Shown in pieces: positions 54,330 to 64,000 of a DNA stretch of 64,000 nt. The stretch is from Odobenus rosmarus divergens (Eukaryota; Chordata; Mammalia; Carnivora; Odobenidae). Within the stretch, counting starts at the first letter, position 1, and each line of letters begins with the position of its first letter. The notes under the pieces are model-generated. The model was not told the origin of the DNA, made no database searches, and worked only from the letters and a program-made list of their open reading frames with translations. Position numbers and translations under genes: made by a program. Where the stretch lies: NCBI RefSeq assembly GCF_000321225.1, contig NW_004450285.1:5463330-5527329 (forward strand), given 5' to 3'.

Positions 54330-57300
54330 TGTATTTAAGCACCCTTCAGAAAGACTTTGATGTGTACACAAATTAAAATATTAAAGGCCCAATGCAGAAT
54401 GAAGTAGTGCGCTTTCGAAATCTTGCACTAGGATAATCTCTTAAATGAGGCTGGTATTATGCTTTCTCCTATGAGATGCTTTTGATTATATTTGTAACAT
54501 ATCTTAGAGTAAATTAGCTATTGCAAAGAAGTAATAAAACATTATAAAAGGAGTTCTCATAATTCCTCAAGTCCTAGTTTAATACCAAGTTACAAGTGTT
54601 ATTTCTACCACACTTTTCTTAGTTAAGCGTTGAGAAAGAAGTTGAATTATCTATACTAGTTATTTGGAGTTCTTGGAAAATTAAACATTGTGTACTCATT
54701 ACAAGGTATGGATACATCAGGGTGTAGTTATTTTAACTATAAGAGGGAACTTTGAGACCTTAATCAAGTCTCTGGAGGAGCATCTTATAACTTTGGTCCT
54801 ACTTTATATTATAATCATCAGCCCCTCCTTTTAACCCATACCTCATGTTTTCTAAAAATAGTGCTAACTCAGCAGAGATCACATTTGGGTATACTACCAA
54901 CAATAAACTCATTTGACGGCTTTGTGGTCATGTGTATATCTTTGGTCTGCTAATTTTAATAACCCGGCATCTATTCTTAGCAGAAGAAAGTAACTATGCA
55001 GGGAGAGTCCAGGAATATAAAATATTCCAGCTAACCATTACGGTAGGAATATTAAACTTTCCAGCTTACTTTAAGAAAAGGAAATTAAAGTGCTCTGCAT
55101 ACCCTCAAAAAGGTAAGAAATGCTGATTTGTGATGTTCTCAGAGAGGAATTCCTTCCTCTCTGTGATTCCCTTATATGAAAGAATAATGGCTGTATTCCA
55201 AACTAAGGATTTTCTATGAAGTGAATTTCTGTGGATTTCAGCCAAATGTGTCAGCACATTTAGATAATCAGAATTGCAGAAATCTCTTTCAGAGTATCTC
55301 AAATGTGTCTTGGGGCTAGGTCTAAGATAAAACTCTTAAGGCTTCAGAAATTCCCCATTTTTTACCCAGAAGCCAAATATCATCTCTTGTGTCAGATATA
55401 CTGTAGACATTCTAGACTACTTACGATTAGAATAAAAGACCACTACAGTTGTGTATATCCCAGTCTCTAAAGAAATACTTCCAAAGCCTGTTCTCTAAAA
55501 GTGATAGGGTAATTGAAAGTAAACCTTGGCAGAATATGATAGATATACTCCTGTACCTCTGAGTGTTCATCTGTAGCTCTATCACTATGAACGGTCTTGA
55601 GTACATTCTGTCTCAGTGCCAGTGAAATAGAATTAATATTGCGAATTTGAAACTTTGGAAATTAACCATTTCAGGATGTGAGAAAGACCACTGCAGGAAT
55701 GGTTGCTAGATTAAATTCTATTAATTGGGAAAGTTCGATAAAATTCCATACTGTTTTAACTTATTCCTAGGGAAAGTTAATGTTTACATGTTGAGAATAT
55801 CTCTTTATTCACACACATTTTTTATTCACACCATTAACACCTAAAATACAATTTATTCCTAGATATGAGAAATAACCAAGTACATCCATTTGGTCCTCCA
55901 TGTATTTTTATTGCTTCTATTTCTGTATCTATAAATGTATGTGTGGACAAATGCAACTGGTTATAATCATATTCTGCATGGTTCCTGTTTCTTTTAACCT
56001 AGTCAAAATATTCATATTTTTACAATAAAACCTACATAATTTTCTTCAACTTTTGAGTTAATAAGGTTTGTAAATGAACTTCTGATCTTTTTCACACACT
56101 ATTTGGCATTTGCTTTTTCTATCTTATCCTAAATCTCTCTGAAAATCTTTAATTTCTTCTTTTGCCTGAGTATAATAATAGTTATCATTTCTATTCTGCT
56201 TATACCAAATAGTCCTCTTTCCTGTTTTCAAATCATTCCTCAAATACTTAACATGGATTCTTTCAACAAATATTACTCCCATTAAAAATAAACATAGAAC
56301 AAATAAGTGTATCTTGAAATTTGTGTTCACTACCATGCCCACTGGAAAACCATAATTTAGGCTGCCCATCACCAGCCTTGGGTAGCATTCATACAGACGA
56401 ACCATCTCCTGAGCTTCTGGGTGTTCTCATCGTTTATCAGGGTATGCCTTGATTTGTCACTTGGCTTAGAGTCAAGGTCTTCTGTTTTAAAATGGTATCT
56501 CTCCTATTTTTAAACAATAGGGAAATTAACACAGATTATAGTGTAGATATAATTATTAAAATATCCAAAATGAAAGAAGAAAAAAGCATAAAGGAATTGC
56601 TACCTTTAGTAAAGACATTATCAGCTATAGGGGAAAAAATCTAATTAAGAAAATAATAGTAGTTGAGATCCAGAAATCAGGTAATTGTTGAAAACTACTG
56701 GACTAAACTAATAACTTCAAACCATTCTATTTACCATGTATCATCTTAATTCTTTTCTTACTAAGTTATTTTATTGCTGATTATTCTAGATGATTTTCAG
56801 TATGAACATATGGTCCATGTCATAATTAAAGTCAACAAACATTAAGATCTGTTTAAAAATAATTATATGCCAACAAAATTATATGGCATTTAGTTATTTG
56901 TTAAATATAGGATTCTAATTGGAATCTAGCTAAATGTATTTGTTTAAAAAAAGGAATGTGTTTTGTTTTTGCTATGTTTCTTTTAGTTCTTAATGGGATT
57001 TTAAGCTTTGTCTTCTGCTTTTAAGTCCTAATAAAACAGTTTCAATGGAAAAAAAATCTTCATTTATCTTTGTTTGTTTCTCTGTCCCTGTCTCTGTCTT
57101 ATATGTACACATACATACAGTTACTATTTATACACATAGCATGCACATGTATGCATATATATGAACCTGAATAAAAATTTGTTTTAACATTACTACTTTT
57201 GGAAATGTCTGTATTTTTTACTTGATTTTTTTTTTAATCCTGTGAGAAAAGCACCTTTTAGGGGATATCATTGTACATGCTTTATATTATTGAGGTTGAC

Positions 57301-59020
57301 TTTTTTAATGAGCTGGATTGGCAATAATAAAGAAGCAGGGCATTGAAAAGGAGAAAACTATAAGCAAGATTGATATTTTAAACTCTTACATGTATCTAAA
57401 TTACCTAGACAATCTTTACTGATGGGATATTTCTGTTGTGTTTAAGTAGAGAGTTATTTCTTGAGTCATTTACTATATTATATTAAATGATAAAAAAATA
57501 TAGTAGGTTTACAATAGACTAGATTAAACTTGAATATAGGTTATTAACACTTTTTTTCTCAGCATAATCCCATAAATGCTGTTTTACCCATTTCTAGTTA
57601 TTCTCTTTTGGTTATTTGTAAACTTGAATCATGTTAGCCTTTTAGAATGCTAAAAATTTTATTGTCAAAATGAGTGATCCTGACAATTTAAACTTTGAGT
57701 TTTCAGTAAATTACAGGATGTAAAGAGAATAGAAACAAGTTATCACACTTTGTCTTAAACTGTAGATGACTTTGACAACAATCTTTCAGTGTAAGTATTC
57801 AGGAAACCCGGTAAAATATGCCATCAGTGTTGATGCAAATTATTCTCCAGCATCTTGGTGATGTGGTAAGTATATGGCAGATGATTAATCATGCTAAATA
57901 AAAGGAGATGCATTGATGTTGAAAACAATTTTTAATTTTTACTTCTCTGAGCTATTAGGTTTACATTTTTATCTAGTTCCAGATCTTGAGGATCATGAAT
58001 GGGAGGTTAAGGCATGAAGCACATGTGAGTGTTATGTGCTAATAATCAAAATAGTATAAACACAATTTATACTGGCTAGACAATTCAAAATCTCTCTACC
58101 ACATTGTCTAGTGATCCCAGAAATATCCCTAAGTTCTCTCAGACTCATGAATTAAGGTAGAGGTCAAATTTAATTTCGTGAATTTCTTTCTTTGTCTACA
58201 ATTTTATGATGGTGATAAATATGTCTCTAAAATATTGGGATATGGTAATTTTCTGAATTACAATAGGAAGGGTACTCTGTTGCCTGAGAAATGTATCTAG
58301 GCATGTAGTCAAAATGTCTTCCTGTATACTTGAGATTTCTTTAAATTCTATTACTGAAGTTGAAAAATACATGTAAATACCTTATTCTATTAATAGTGCA
58401 TCCTTGTTTTATATTTATATAAAATAATTTCTAAAGTTTTAAAGAACCTAAAAATTCAAAATATTGCACAGAAATCTTGGAGTATAACTTATGGTCCAAG
58501 AAGATATGCAGGAAATATTTTGTCATTTTAAACATCACCTGGCACATCATCAAGTTATCAAATTAAATAGTGAGACTATTAATTGATAAGCATCTAAATG
58601 GTTAGTTTTCCTGACACTTTTTATAAGATTTTTAAAAATATGCTGTCTAATTGACTCTGACCTAAGTCTTTTTGTTATTTCTAACATCGTAAGATAATTC
58701 TGACCTCTATTGCCAACAACTAAGTGGGTCACTGTTCTATTACATGTTACTGAAGACAATAGTAAGACAATCATATTTCTGGAACATTCAAGAATTTAAA
58801 GAGGGGAGATGATCCCCTCTCTCATGTGATTTATAAACAATACTGAAAGAGAGCAAAAAACATATTAAATGATTAAAGAATAATGATAATATACAAGACA
58901 ATGGAATGTATTTCATTTCTTACTAATCAGGTATGTATTCATCTACAGACTTTTGTATTAATGAAAGTTTGCATTTATTGGGGATAAATAACAGTTAGCA
59001 GCATTGCTGGGTACAATGGT
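54330..59020. other. Long AT-rich stretch without recognised repeats
   Basis: About 4.7 kb in which I recognise no SINE, L1 or LTR, unusual for this window. Apart from the candidate exon at 54,981-55,112, a weak splice-like pair near 57,788-57,866 and short open frames, nothing is visible. Confidence 0.45.
54981..55112 (+). other. Candidate exon or pseudo-exon, 132 bp
   Basis: Acceptor-like CTATTCTTAG ends at 54,980; donor AAAAAG/GTAAGAAA lies at 55,107-55,120. Open in one frame with two bases before the first whole codon (EESNYAGRVQEYKIFQLTIT, then VGILNFPAYFKKRKLKCSAY, then PQK) and one base left over. That entry phase fits the exit phase of the 10,204-10,246 candidate. No homology recognised. 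The polypyrimidine tract is weak. Confidence 0.25.
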
Positions 59021-59285
59021 AATTACAGGCATATCTTTTCCATGTGCCTCACTTTATTGCACTTTGCAGATACTGCATTTTTTACAAATTGAAGGTCTGT
59101 GGCAATCCTGCATCAAGCAAGTCTATCAGTGCCATTTTTCCGAGTGCTTGGGACCCCACAAACTGTACCCATATAAGACAGCAACTTAGGCAAAGGTGTG
59201 GGTTCTGACTCTTCCCCCAACCAAGCGTTCCCTCATCCCTTTCCCTCTCCTCAGGCCTCCTTATTTCCTCACAATATTGAAATTA

Positions 59286-59492
59286 GGGGCACCTGGGTGG
59301 TTCAGTTGGTTAAGCATTCGACTCTTGGTTTAGGCTCAGGCCATGATCTCAGGGTCGTGCGATCAATCCCTGCATGGGGCTCATACTCAGCATAGAGTCT
59401 ATCTGAGATTCTCTCCCCTTTCCTCTTCCTCTGCCCCTCTCCCCACTCTCTCTCCATCTCTCTCTCAAATAAATAAATAAAACATTTTTAAA
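59286..59492 (+). mobile_element. Can-SINE, sense, nested in Tigger1
   Basis: GGGGCACCTGGGTGGTTCAG head, GCCATGATCTCAGGGTCGTG core, CAAATAAATAAATAAAACAT end. Perfect 13-bp duplication AATATTGAAATTA at 59273-59285 and 59493-59505. Confidence 0.96.
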
Positions 59493-60985
59493 AATATTGA
59501 AATTATAGAAATGATTAAGTTTAGTAATGAAGGCATGCCAAAAGTGAGAAAGGCCAAGAGCTAGGCTTCTTGCAACAGTTAGCCAAAGTTGCAAATGCAA
59601 AGAAATAGTTCTTAAAGGAAATTAAAAGTGCTCCTGCACTGAACACACAAATGATGAGCATGAGACAGCCTTACTGCTGATATGGACAAAGTTCTGGAGA
59701 GAAAGTCAAAGCAGGCACAACATTTCCTAAAACCAAAGCCCAATCCAGAACAAGGTCCTAAGTCTCTTTAATGCTGTGAAGGCTGAGAGAGGTGAGGCAG
59801 CTGCAGAAGAGTTTGAAGCTAACAGAGGTTGGTTCATGAGATAGATAGAAAGAAGCCATCTCTATAACATAAAAATGCAAGGTGAAGCAGCAGGTGCTAA
59901 TGTAGGAACTGCAGCAAGTTACCCACATCTAGCCAAGATCATTAATGAAGGTGGCGGCAGTAAACAACAGATGGTCAATATAAATAAAGTGGCCTTTTAT
60001 TGGAAGAAGATGCCATTTAGCGATTTCATAGCTAGAGAGGAGAAGTCAATGCCTAGCTTCAAAGGACAGCAGCTAATGCAGCTGGTGACTTAAGTTGAAG
60101 CTAGTGCTCACTTACCATTCCCAAAATCCAAGTACCCTTAAGAACTAGCTAAATCTGCTATGCTTGTGCTCTGTAAATGGTACAACAAAGCCTGGATGAC
60201 AGCATATCTGCTGATGTGATTACTGTATATTTTAAGCCCACTATTGAGAACTGCTCAGAAAAAAAAAAAAATTCCTTTGAAAATATTACTGCTCATTGAC
60301 AATGCACCTGATCACTCAAGAACTCTGATGAAGATGTACAGTGAGGTGTTTCCTTGCCCGCTAACACAACATCCGTGCTCTAGCCCATGTAGATCAAGAA
60401 CTAATTTTGACTTAAATTCTTATTATTTAAGAAATATATTTTGTAAGGCTACAGCTGCCGTAGATAGCAATTCCTGTGACAGATCTGATCTGGGCAAAGT
60501 AAATGGAAAACCTTCTGGAGAGGATTCACCATTCTAGATGCCTTGAGAACATTCTTGATTCATGAGAAGAGGTCAAAATATCAATGTGAGGGCGCCTGGG
60601 TGGCTCAGTTGGTTAAGCAACTGCCTTCGGCTCAGGTCATGATCCTGGAGTCCTGGGATCGAGTCCCACATCGGGCTCCCTGCTCAGCAGGGAGTCTGCT
60701 TCTCCCTCTGACCCTCTTCCCTCTCATGCTCTCTATCTCTCATTCTCTCTCTCTCAAATAAATAAATAAAATCTTTAAAAAAAAATATCAATGTGAACAG
60801 GAGTTTGGAAGAAATTCCATCCCTCATAGGTGACTTTAAGTGTTTCAGTAGAAGAAGTAATGCAGATATGGTGGAAATAGCAAGAGAACTATTAGAAGTG
60901 GAGCCTGAAGATGTGACTGAATTGCTTACAATCTCATGATAAAACTTCAGTGGATGAGGCGTGGCTTCTTATGGATAAGCAAAGA
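59493..60985 (+). pseudogene. Tigger1 (pogo-like) transposase remnant
   Basis: The DDE-type transposase of a Tc1/mariner-Tigger element, which once cut and pasted the transposon. Visible pieces: 59,875-60,093, with [20 protein letters not shown] and KSMPSFKG; 60,244-60,537, with LLLIDNAPDHSRTLMKMYSE. The first catalytic Asp of the family's VDETAFYW motif reads Asn here (codon AAT at 59,983-59,985), while the second (Asp of IDNAP, codon 60,298-60,300) is kept. The N-terminal DNA-binding part is mostly lost at the first SINE site, several frameshifts are present, and a second SINE splits the C-terminal half. Inactive. Confidence 0.9.
60590..60781 (+). mobile_element. Can-SINE, sense, nested in Tigger1 transposase
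   Basis: GGGCGCCTGGGTGGCTCAGT head, GGTCATGATCCTGGAGTCCT core, TCTCCCTCTGACCCTCTTCC body and CAAATAAATAAATAAAATCT end. Perfect 15-bp duplication AAAATATCAATGTGA at 60575-60589 and 60782-60796. The same subfamily as the copy at 61,705. Confidence 0.97.
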
Positions 60986-61000
60986 AAGTGCATCTAGTTT

Positions 61001-61335
61001 GCTGAAAGTTTTTATCAGGAGTCAATGATAAATTTTACTAAATGCAGAGGTTAGCTCCTATTTCCTAGAGTAAATATCAAGTCTCTGAGTCGCTCTCCCC
61101 AGCCATGTGCCATCTCTGGACGAGTCACTCTGTGAGGGGTAATTTCCCACATCCAACTGATGAGATCCATCTCACAGTATTTAGCCATGAATGCATTGAC
61201 TGGAAAGAGTGATTCAACAAGATACAAGGCAATACTTAAATATATATGTATCTTCAGCTCAGATACCTTTCCTGAGTTTTAGAACCATATTTTCAAGAGG
61301 TTAATAGATATTTTTTGAGTATTTAATAAATATAT
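61001..61335. other. No feature recognised
   Basis: Beyond the end of the recognisable Tigger1 match. Part could be unmatched Tigger sequence. Nothing else seen. Confidence 0.4.
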
Positions 61336-61339
61336 TAAA

Positions 61340-62385
61340 TTTTAAAGCTAAGTCATTATTTCGCCCTTACTCAACACCTTCTGTTCTGTATTCAACATCT
61401 CAGTCAAGGTCACCCCCATCCACTCATCCTTAAGGGTTTAGAAACCTTGCTGTCAGCCTTATCCCCTAATAAAATTTGTCACTAGGTTTTATCTGTCTCC
61501 TATTCAGGAACCATGAAACAGTGTACCAGTGAGTTTTATTGATGCTCTATCTAGATCTATCTTTATCTCTTTCATTTTCAACTTCATATAATCTTTACCA
61601 ATGCATCTCTCCTCCAAATTTCTTAACTTTCCAATCCATCCACCAAGTACTTCTCTATGAGAACTATTTGAAGTCTGTGACAGTATTTAAAATGATTACT
61701 ACTTGGGCGCCTGGGCGGCTCAGTTGGTTAAGCGACTGCCTTCGGCTCAGATCATGATCCTGGAGTCCCGGGATCGAGTCCCGCATCGGGCTCCCTGCTC
61801 AGCAGGGAGTCTGCTTCTCCCTCTGACCCTCGCCCCCCATACTCTCTCTCTCTCTCTCTCATTCTCTCTCTCAAATAAATAAAATCTTTATAAAATGGTT
61901 AATACTTCCCCCTTGACTAACATATAGTGTCCAAGATCTTCTGTATTATGCTACTTTAGTAAAAATATTTCTTCGGTTTTCCTTTTGAGCCTCCTCTCAT
62001 TGCTCATCACTAACCTGGCTACATTCCAGTTAAACAGAACTCTTGCCTGTTTTTAGATGTGCTGAGTGCTCTGTTGTCTCAGTGCTTTTGAAAAATTCTG
62101 TTTCCTCCTTTTCGGATTCTGTGCTCCTACCCACTTTTCAACATCTAGCCTAAATGCCCTCTTCTCATCTAGGAGTGTAATGGATTTCATTTATTCATCT
62201 TCTGTTGTGTCAGGAGGATTTTGTAACCACAGTTATTGAAATATTTCACATGATGTTTTATATACTGATATATATATATTATATCAATATTATATATTGA
62301 GATATATAGGTCTCCTTTCATTGTATTTTTTATAATATTTGTGTTCTCAGCTCCTAGCAACTGCTCCATACATAGCAATTTATTA
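61340..62385 (+). mobile_element. L2 LINE, sense, interrupted by a SINE
   Basis: Pyrimidine-rich L2-like blocks: CTCAGTCAAGGTCACCCCCA and TCCTATTCAGGAACCATGAA before the SINE; CTAACCTGGCTACATTCCAG, CATCTAGCCTAAATGCCCTC and TTCTCATCTAGGAGTGTAAT after it; and an end with TGTGTTCTCAGCTCCTAGCA and CATACATAGCAATTTATTAG like the L2 3' terminus. Strongly diverged; an AT-rich patch (62,260-62,312) interrupts the 3' part. Confidence 0.5.
61705..61891 (+). mobile_element. Can-SINE, sense, nested in L2
   Basis: GGGCGCCTGGGCGGCTCAGT head, GATCATGATCCTGGAGTCCC core, TCTCCCTCTGACCCTCGCCC body, long (CT)n and CAAATAAATAAAATCTTTAT end. Duplication AAAATGATTACTACTT (61689-61704) / AAAATGGTTAATACTT (61892-61907). 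Its head and body retain CpG sites, suggesting a fairly young copy. Confidence 0.96.
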
Positions 62386-62389
62386 GTTA

Positions 62390-63530
62390 CCTAAACCAAT
62401 TAGTACTGGTATGATATGCCAAATACAACTTGGTTCCATTATCTTATCTTGTACAGGGATTAAGCCTAGTTATATATGTTACTATTTTCTTCCTCTGATG
62501 ATATCATCTAATTCTAACTGCTAATCTATAGCCATTTTATTTTTCATTAGAGCTCAGAACTCTATAATACAGCTTAATAAAAGGGACTAATATGCATTTA
62601 CTAATGATCTTCCTTAAAAAAATTCCATCATCTCTTATCTTTGACATACAGGTTACATTATTATTTTATTTTATAAACATTGACATGGAAATAGCATGTC
62701 TTTAAAGCATTGTTTATGGTCAGTTATGAATAAATCATAACTATAAGCTATTTTTCCACTAATACATAGCTCTTCTAACATAGCATATGTGGAACTATGT
62801 AATTTTTGACATACTTGATATTCCAAAAACTAATCTGGAAAGAATATTTTACATCAAAGATTATACCTTTCCCACAAAGCTAAGTTAAATAGCATTTACT
62901 CCTTCCATATTCTTAAATGCTTATTAAATGTCATGAACTGTGATAGACACTGATACTTGCTTTCATAATGAAAGGGAAGACATACAATAAAGAAATAATT
63001 ATGATAAGAGATAATGATGATTACAACCTTGAATGATGTTTATTTCAGGCGCTATTAACTCATTTAATACAATAAACTGTGAGCGATCTGTTTTCAGTTA
63101 GAGTAGGAATTCATTATTTAAAGGGACACCTAACATGGCAGAAACAATTTTATTTTATTCATTCATTTATTCCTAGTACATGGAAAAAGTTCTTCACTAA
63201 CAGCTAAGTCTCAATAAATAAATATTTTGGAAGTTTAAATTTAATTGTACTATATAAGCAGTTTACTCAAGCTTTTGTATTGATAGCCAAATGACTTGTT
63301 TCCTATTAGAAATCATTATAATTCATGGATAAAATAATAAAAATCAGTGTAATGAACTTTTGTGACTAATTGCTAATGTAAATGTTTTATTCAACATATT
63401 TTTAAAGTACAAATATAGATTTGAGAAAAATTCTGTGACATTTTGTGTACCCAGGACATATTTGTAGCTTTTAAAATTATTACCTAAAGTTACATAACTG
63501 TAAGTTTAGTTAACGTGTAGTTAAATGAGA
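62390..63530. other. AT-rich sequence, no gene recognised
   Basis: A segment at 62,910-63,060 might be a very old repeat, but the family is not identified. Nothing else recognised before the L1 start. Confidence 0.45.
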
Positions 63531-63532
63531 GG

Positions 63533-64000
63533 ACGTCGGAGCAAGATGGTGGAGGAATAGGAAACCTGGATTTCATCTGGTCTCAGGAATTCAGTTGGAT
63601 AGGGATCAAACCATTCTGAACACCTACGAACTCAACAGGAGATGGAAGAAAAGAATAGCAGCAACTCTCTGAACAGAAAAGCGACCACTTTCTGGAAGGT
63701 AGGACATGCGGAGAAGTGAATCCGAGGTGATGTTTGGGAGGATAGACGGCAGGAGAGGGGGCCTCCGTCGGCCGCTTCTGGTGAAGGCAGGTGATAGAGC
63801 CATGGAGCACAAAATTGGAACTTTTAGAAGTCGGCTCTGCTGAGGGACGTCGCTACAGTGGCTAAGCGGGGGGTGGGACTCTCGTGGGACAGTGTGGTCT
63901 CAGGACCCTCGGGGTCACAGAAGGACCGGGGGTGCCTGAGTGCGGCAGAGCTCCCAGGTATCAGAGCAGGGAAGCCAGCTGCAGAGACGGAGCCGAGGCG
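63533..64000 (+). mobile_element. Younger L1 5' end (5'UTR), sense, continues beyond the window
   Basis: Begins near GGACGTCGGAGCAAGATGGT and continues GGAATTCAGTTGGATAGGGA, CATTCTGAACACCTACGAAC, TTTCTGGAAGGTAGGACATG, GTGAATCCGAGGTGATGTTT and CTCAGGACCCTCGGGGTCAC up to the window edge. It is collinear with the antisense L1 5'UTR at 43,405-42,900. CpG-rich as expected of an L1 promoter. Because the 5' end is intact, the copy could be full length, but its coding part is not in view. Minus-strand open frames here are spurious. Confidence 0.93.

Larger units (their letters stand above)
59026..61000 (+). mobile_element. Tigger1-type DNA transposon, 3'-truncated, carrying two SINEs
   Basis: Starts with the Tigger terminal inverted repeat CAGGCATATCTTTTCCATGT directly after a TA dinucleotide (59,024-59,025), the expected target. 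Then TTTATTGCACTTTGCAGATA, AAATTGAAGGTCTGTGGCAA and GCAAGTCTATCAGTGCCATT, and remnants of a transposase. The match fades near 60,995-61,000, so the transposase C-terminus and 3' inverted repeat are missing. SINEs at 59,286-59,492 and 60,590-60,781 inserted later. Confidence 0.92.

Noticed and set aside
57788..57866. Splice-like pair CTTTCAG ... GATGTG/GTAAGT
   Set aside because: The frame meets a stop just before the donor and the entry phase does not fit the neighbouring candidate except as an immediate stop.
4598..61757. tRNA gene-like signals in the SINE heads
   Set aside because: They are tRNA-derived SINE promoters with tails and target duplications, not functional tRNA genes.
1..64000. 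Prokaryotic features such as operons, CRISPR arrays or riboswitches
   Set aside because: The sequence is clearly mammalian nuclear DNA; the tandem repeats lack regular spacer structure.

Overview
This is repeat-rich nuclear DNA from a mammal of the order Carnivora, most likely an arctoid caniform (bear, seal or mustelid group) rather than a dog or cat. The evidence is sixteen copies of a tRNA-Lys-derived carnivore SINE (Can-SINE/SINEC), with the conserved GGTGGCTCAGT head, a CT-rich body and an AAATAAATAAA tail, plus several L1 copies with carnivore-type 3' and 5' untranslated regions. Base composition is AT-rich. I found no intact protein-coding gene. Nearly all longer open frames lie inside transposons, tandem repeats or AT-rich chance frames. 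The window reads as intergenic or deep intronic sequence.

Layout. 1-5,200: AT-rich sequence with ancient MIR traces and one SINE. 5,235-8,520: an old L1 that keeps a GC-rich, tandemly repetitive 5' region and a 3' end but has lost its middle, followed by more old L1 ORF1 sequence. 8,900-13,700: SINEs, 5'-truncated L1 tails and MaLR LTR remnants. 14,990-19,140: an L1/HAL1-like relic, an MLT1-type LTR and an L2 split by another LTR. 22,080-27,770: an antisense L1, nearly full length but almost without ORF1. 28,200-30,600: an L2 end, three SINEs in about 720 bp, and a minus-strand RPL31 processed pseudogene. 31,850-35,014: a rearranged L1 with a fold-back inverted ORF2 segment and retained 5'UTR, then a separate short L1 insertion. 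38,888-39,127: a pyrimidine microsatellite. 39,912-43,405: a younger antisense L1 with 5'UTR and 3' half but no middle. 45,858-46,632: an MLT1 LTR interrupted by a 5'-inverted L1. 47,365-50,340: two directly repeated MLT2-like LTRs. 59,026-61,000: a Tigger1-type DNA transposon fossil carrying two SINEs. 61,340-62,385: L2. 63,533-64,000: the 5' end of a younger L1 running off the window in the plus direction.

No gene network is visible. The biology here is genome dynamics: nested retrotransposition, L1 copies that keep both ends but lose their coding middle, twin priming, fold-back rearrangement, and one cellular mRNA copied by L1. Three short stretches have convincing splice signals and mutually compatible reading phase (3,434-3,499; 10,204-10,246; 54,981-55,112). 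They are offered only as candidate exons or pseudo-exons. Repeat family names come from recognition by eye, not database alignment, and boundaries of old repeats are good to roughly 20-50 bp.
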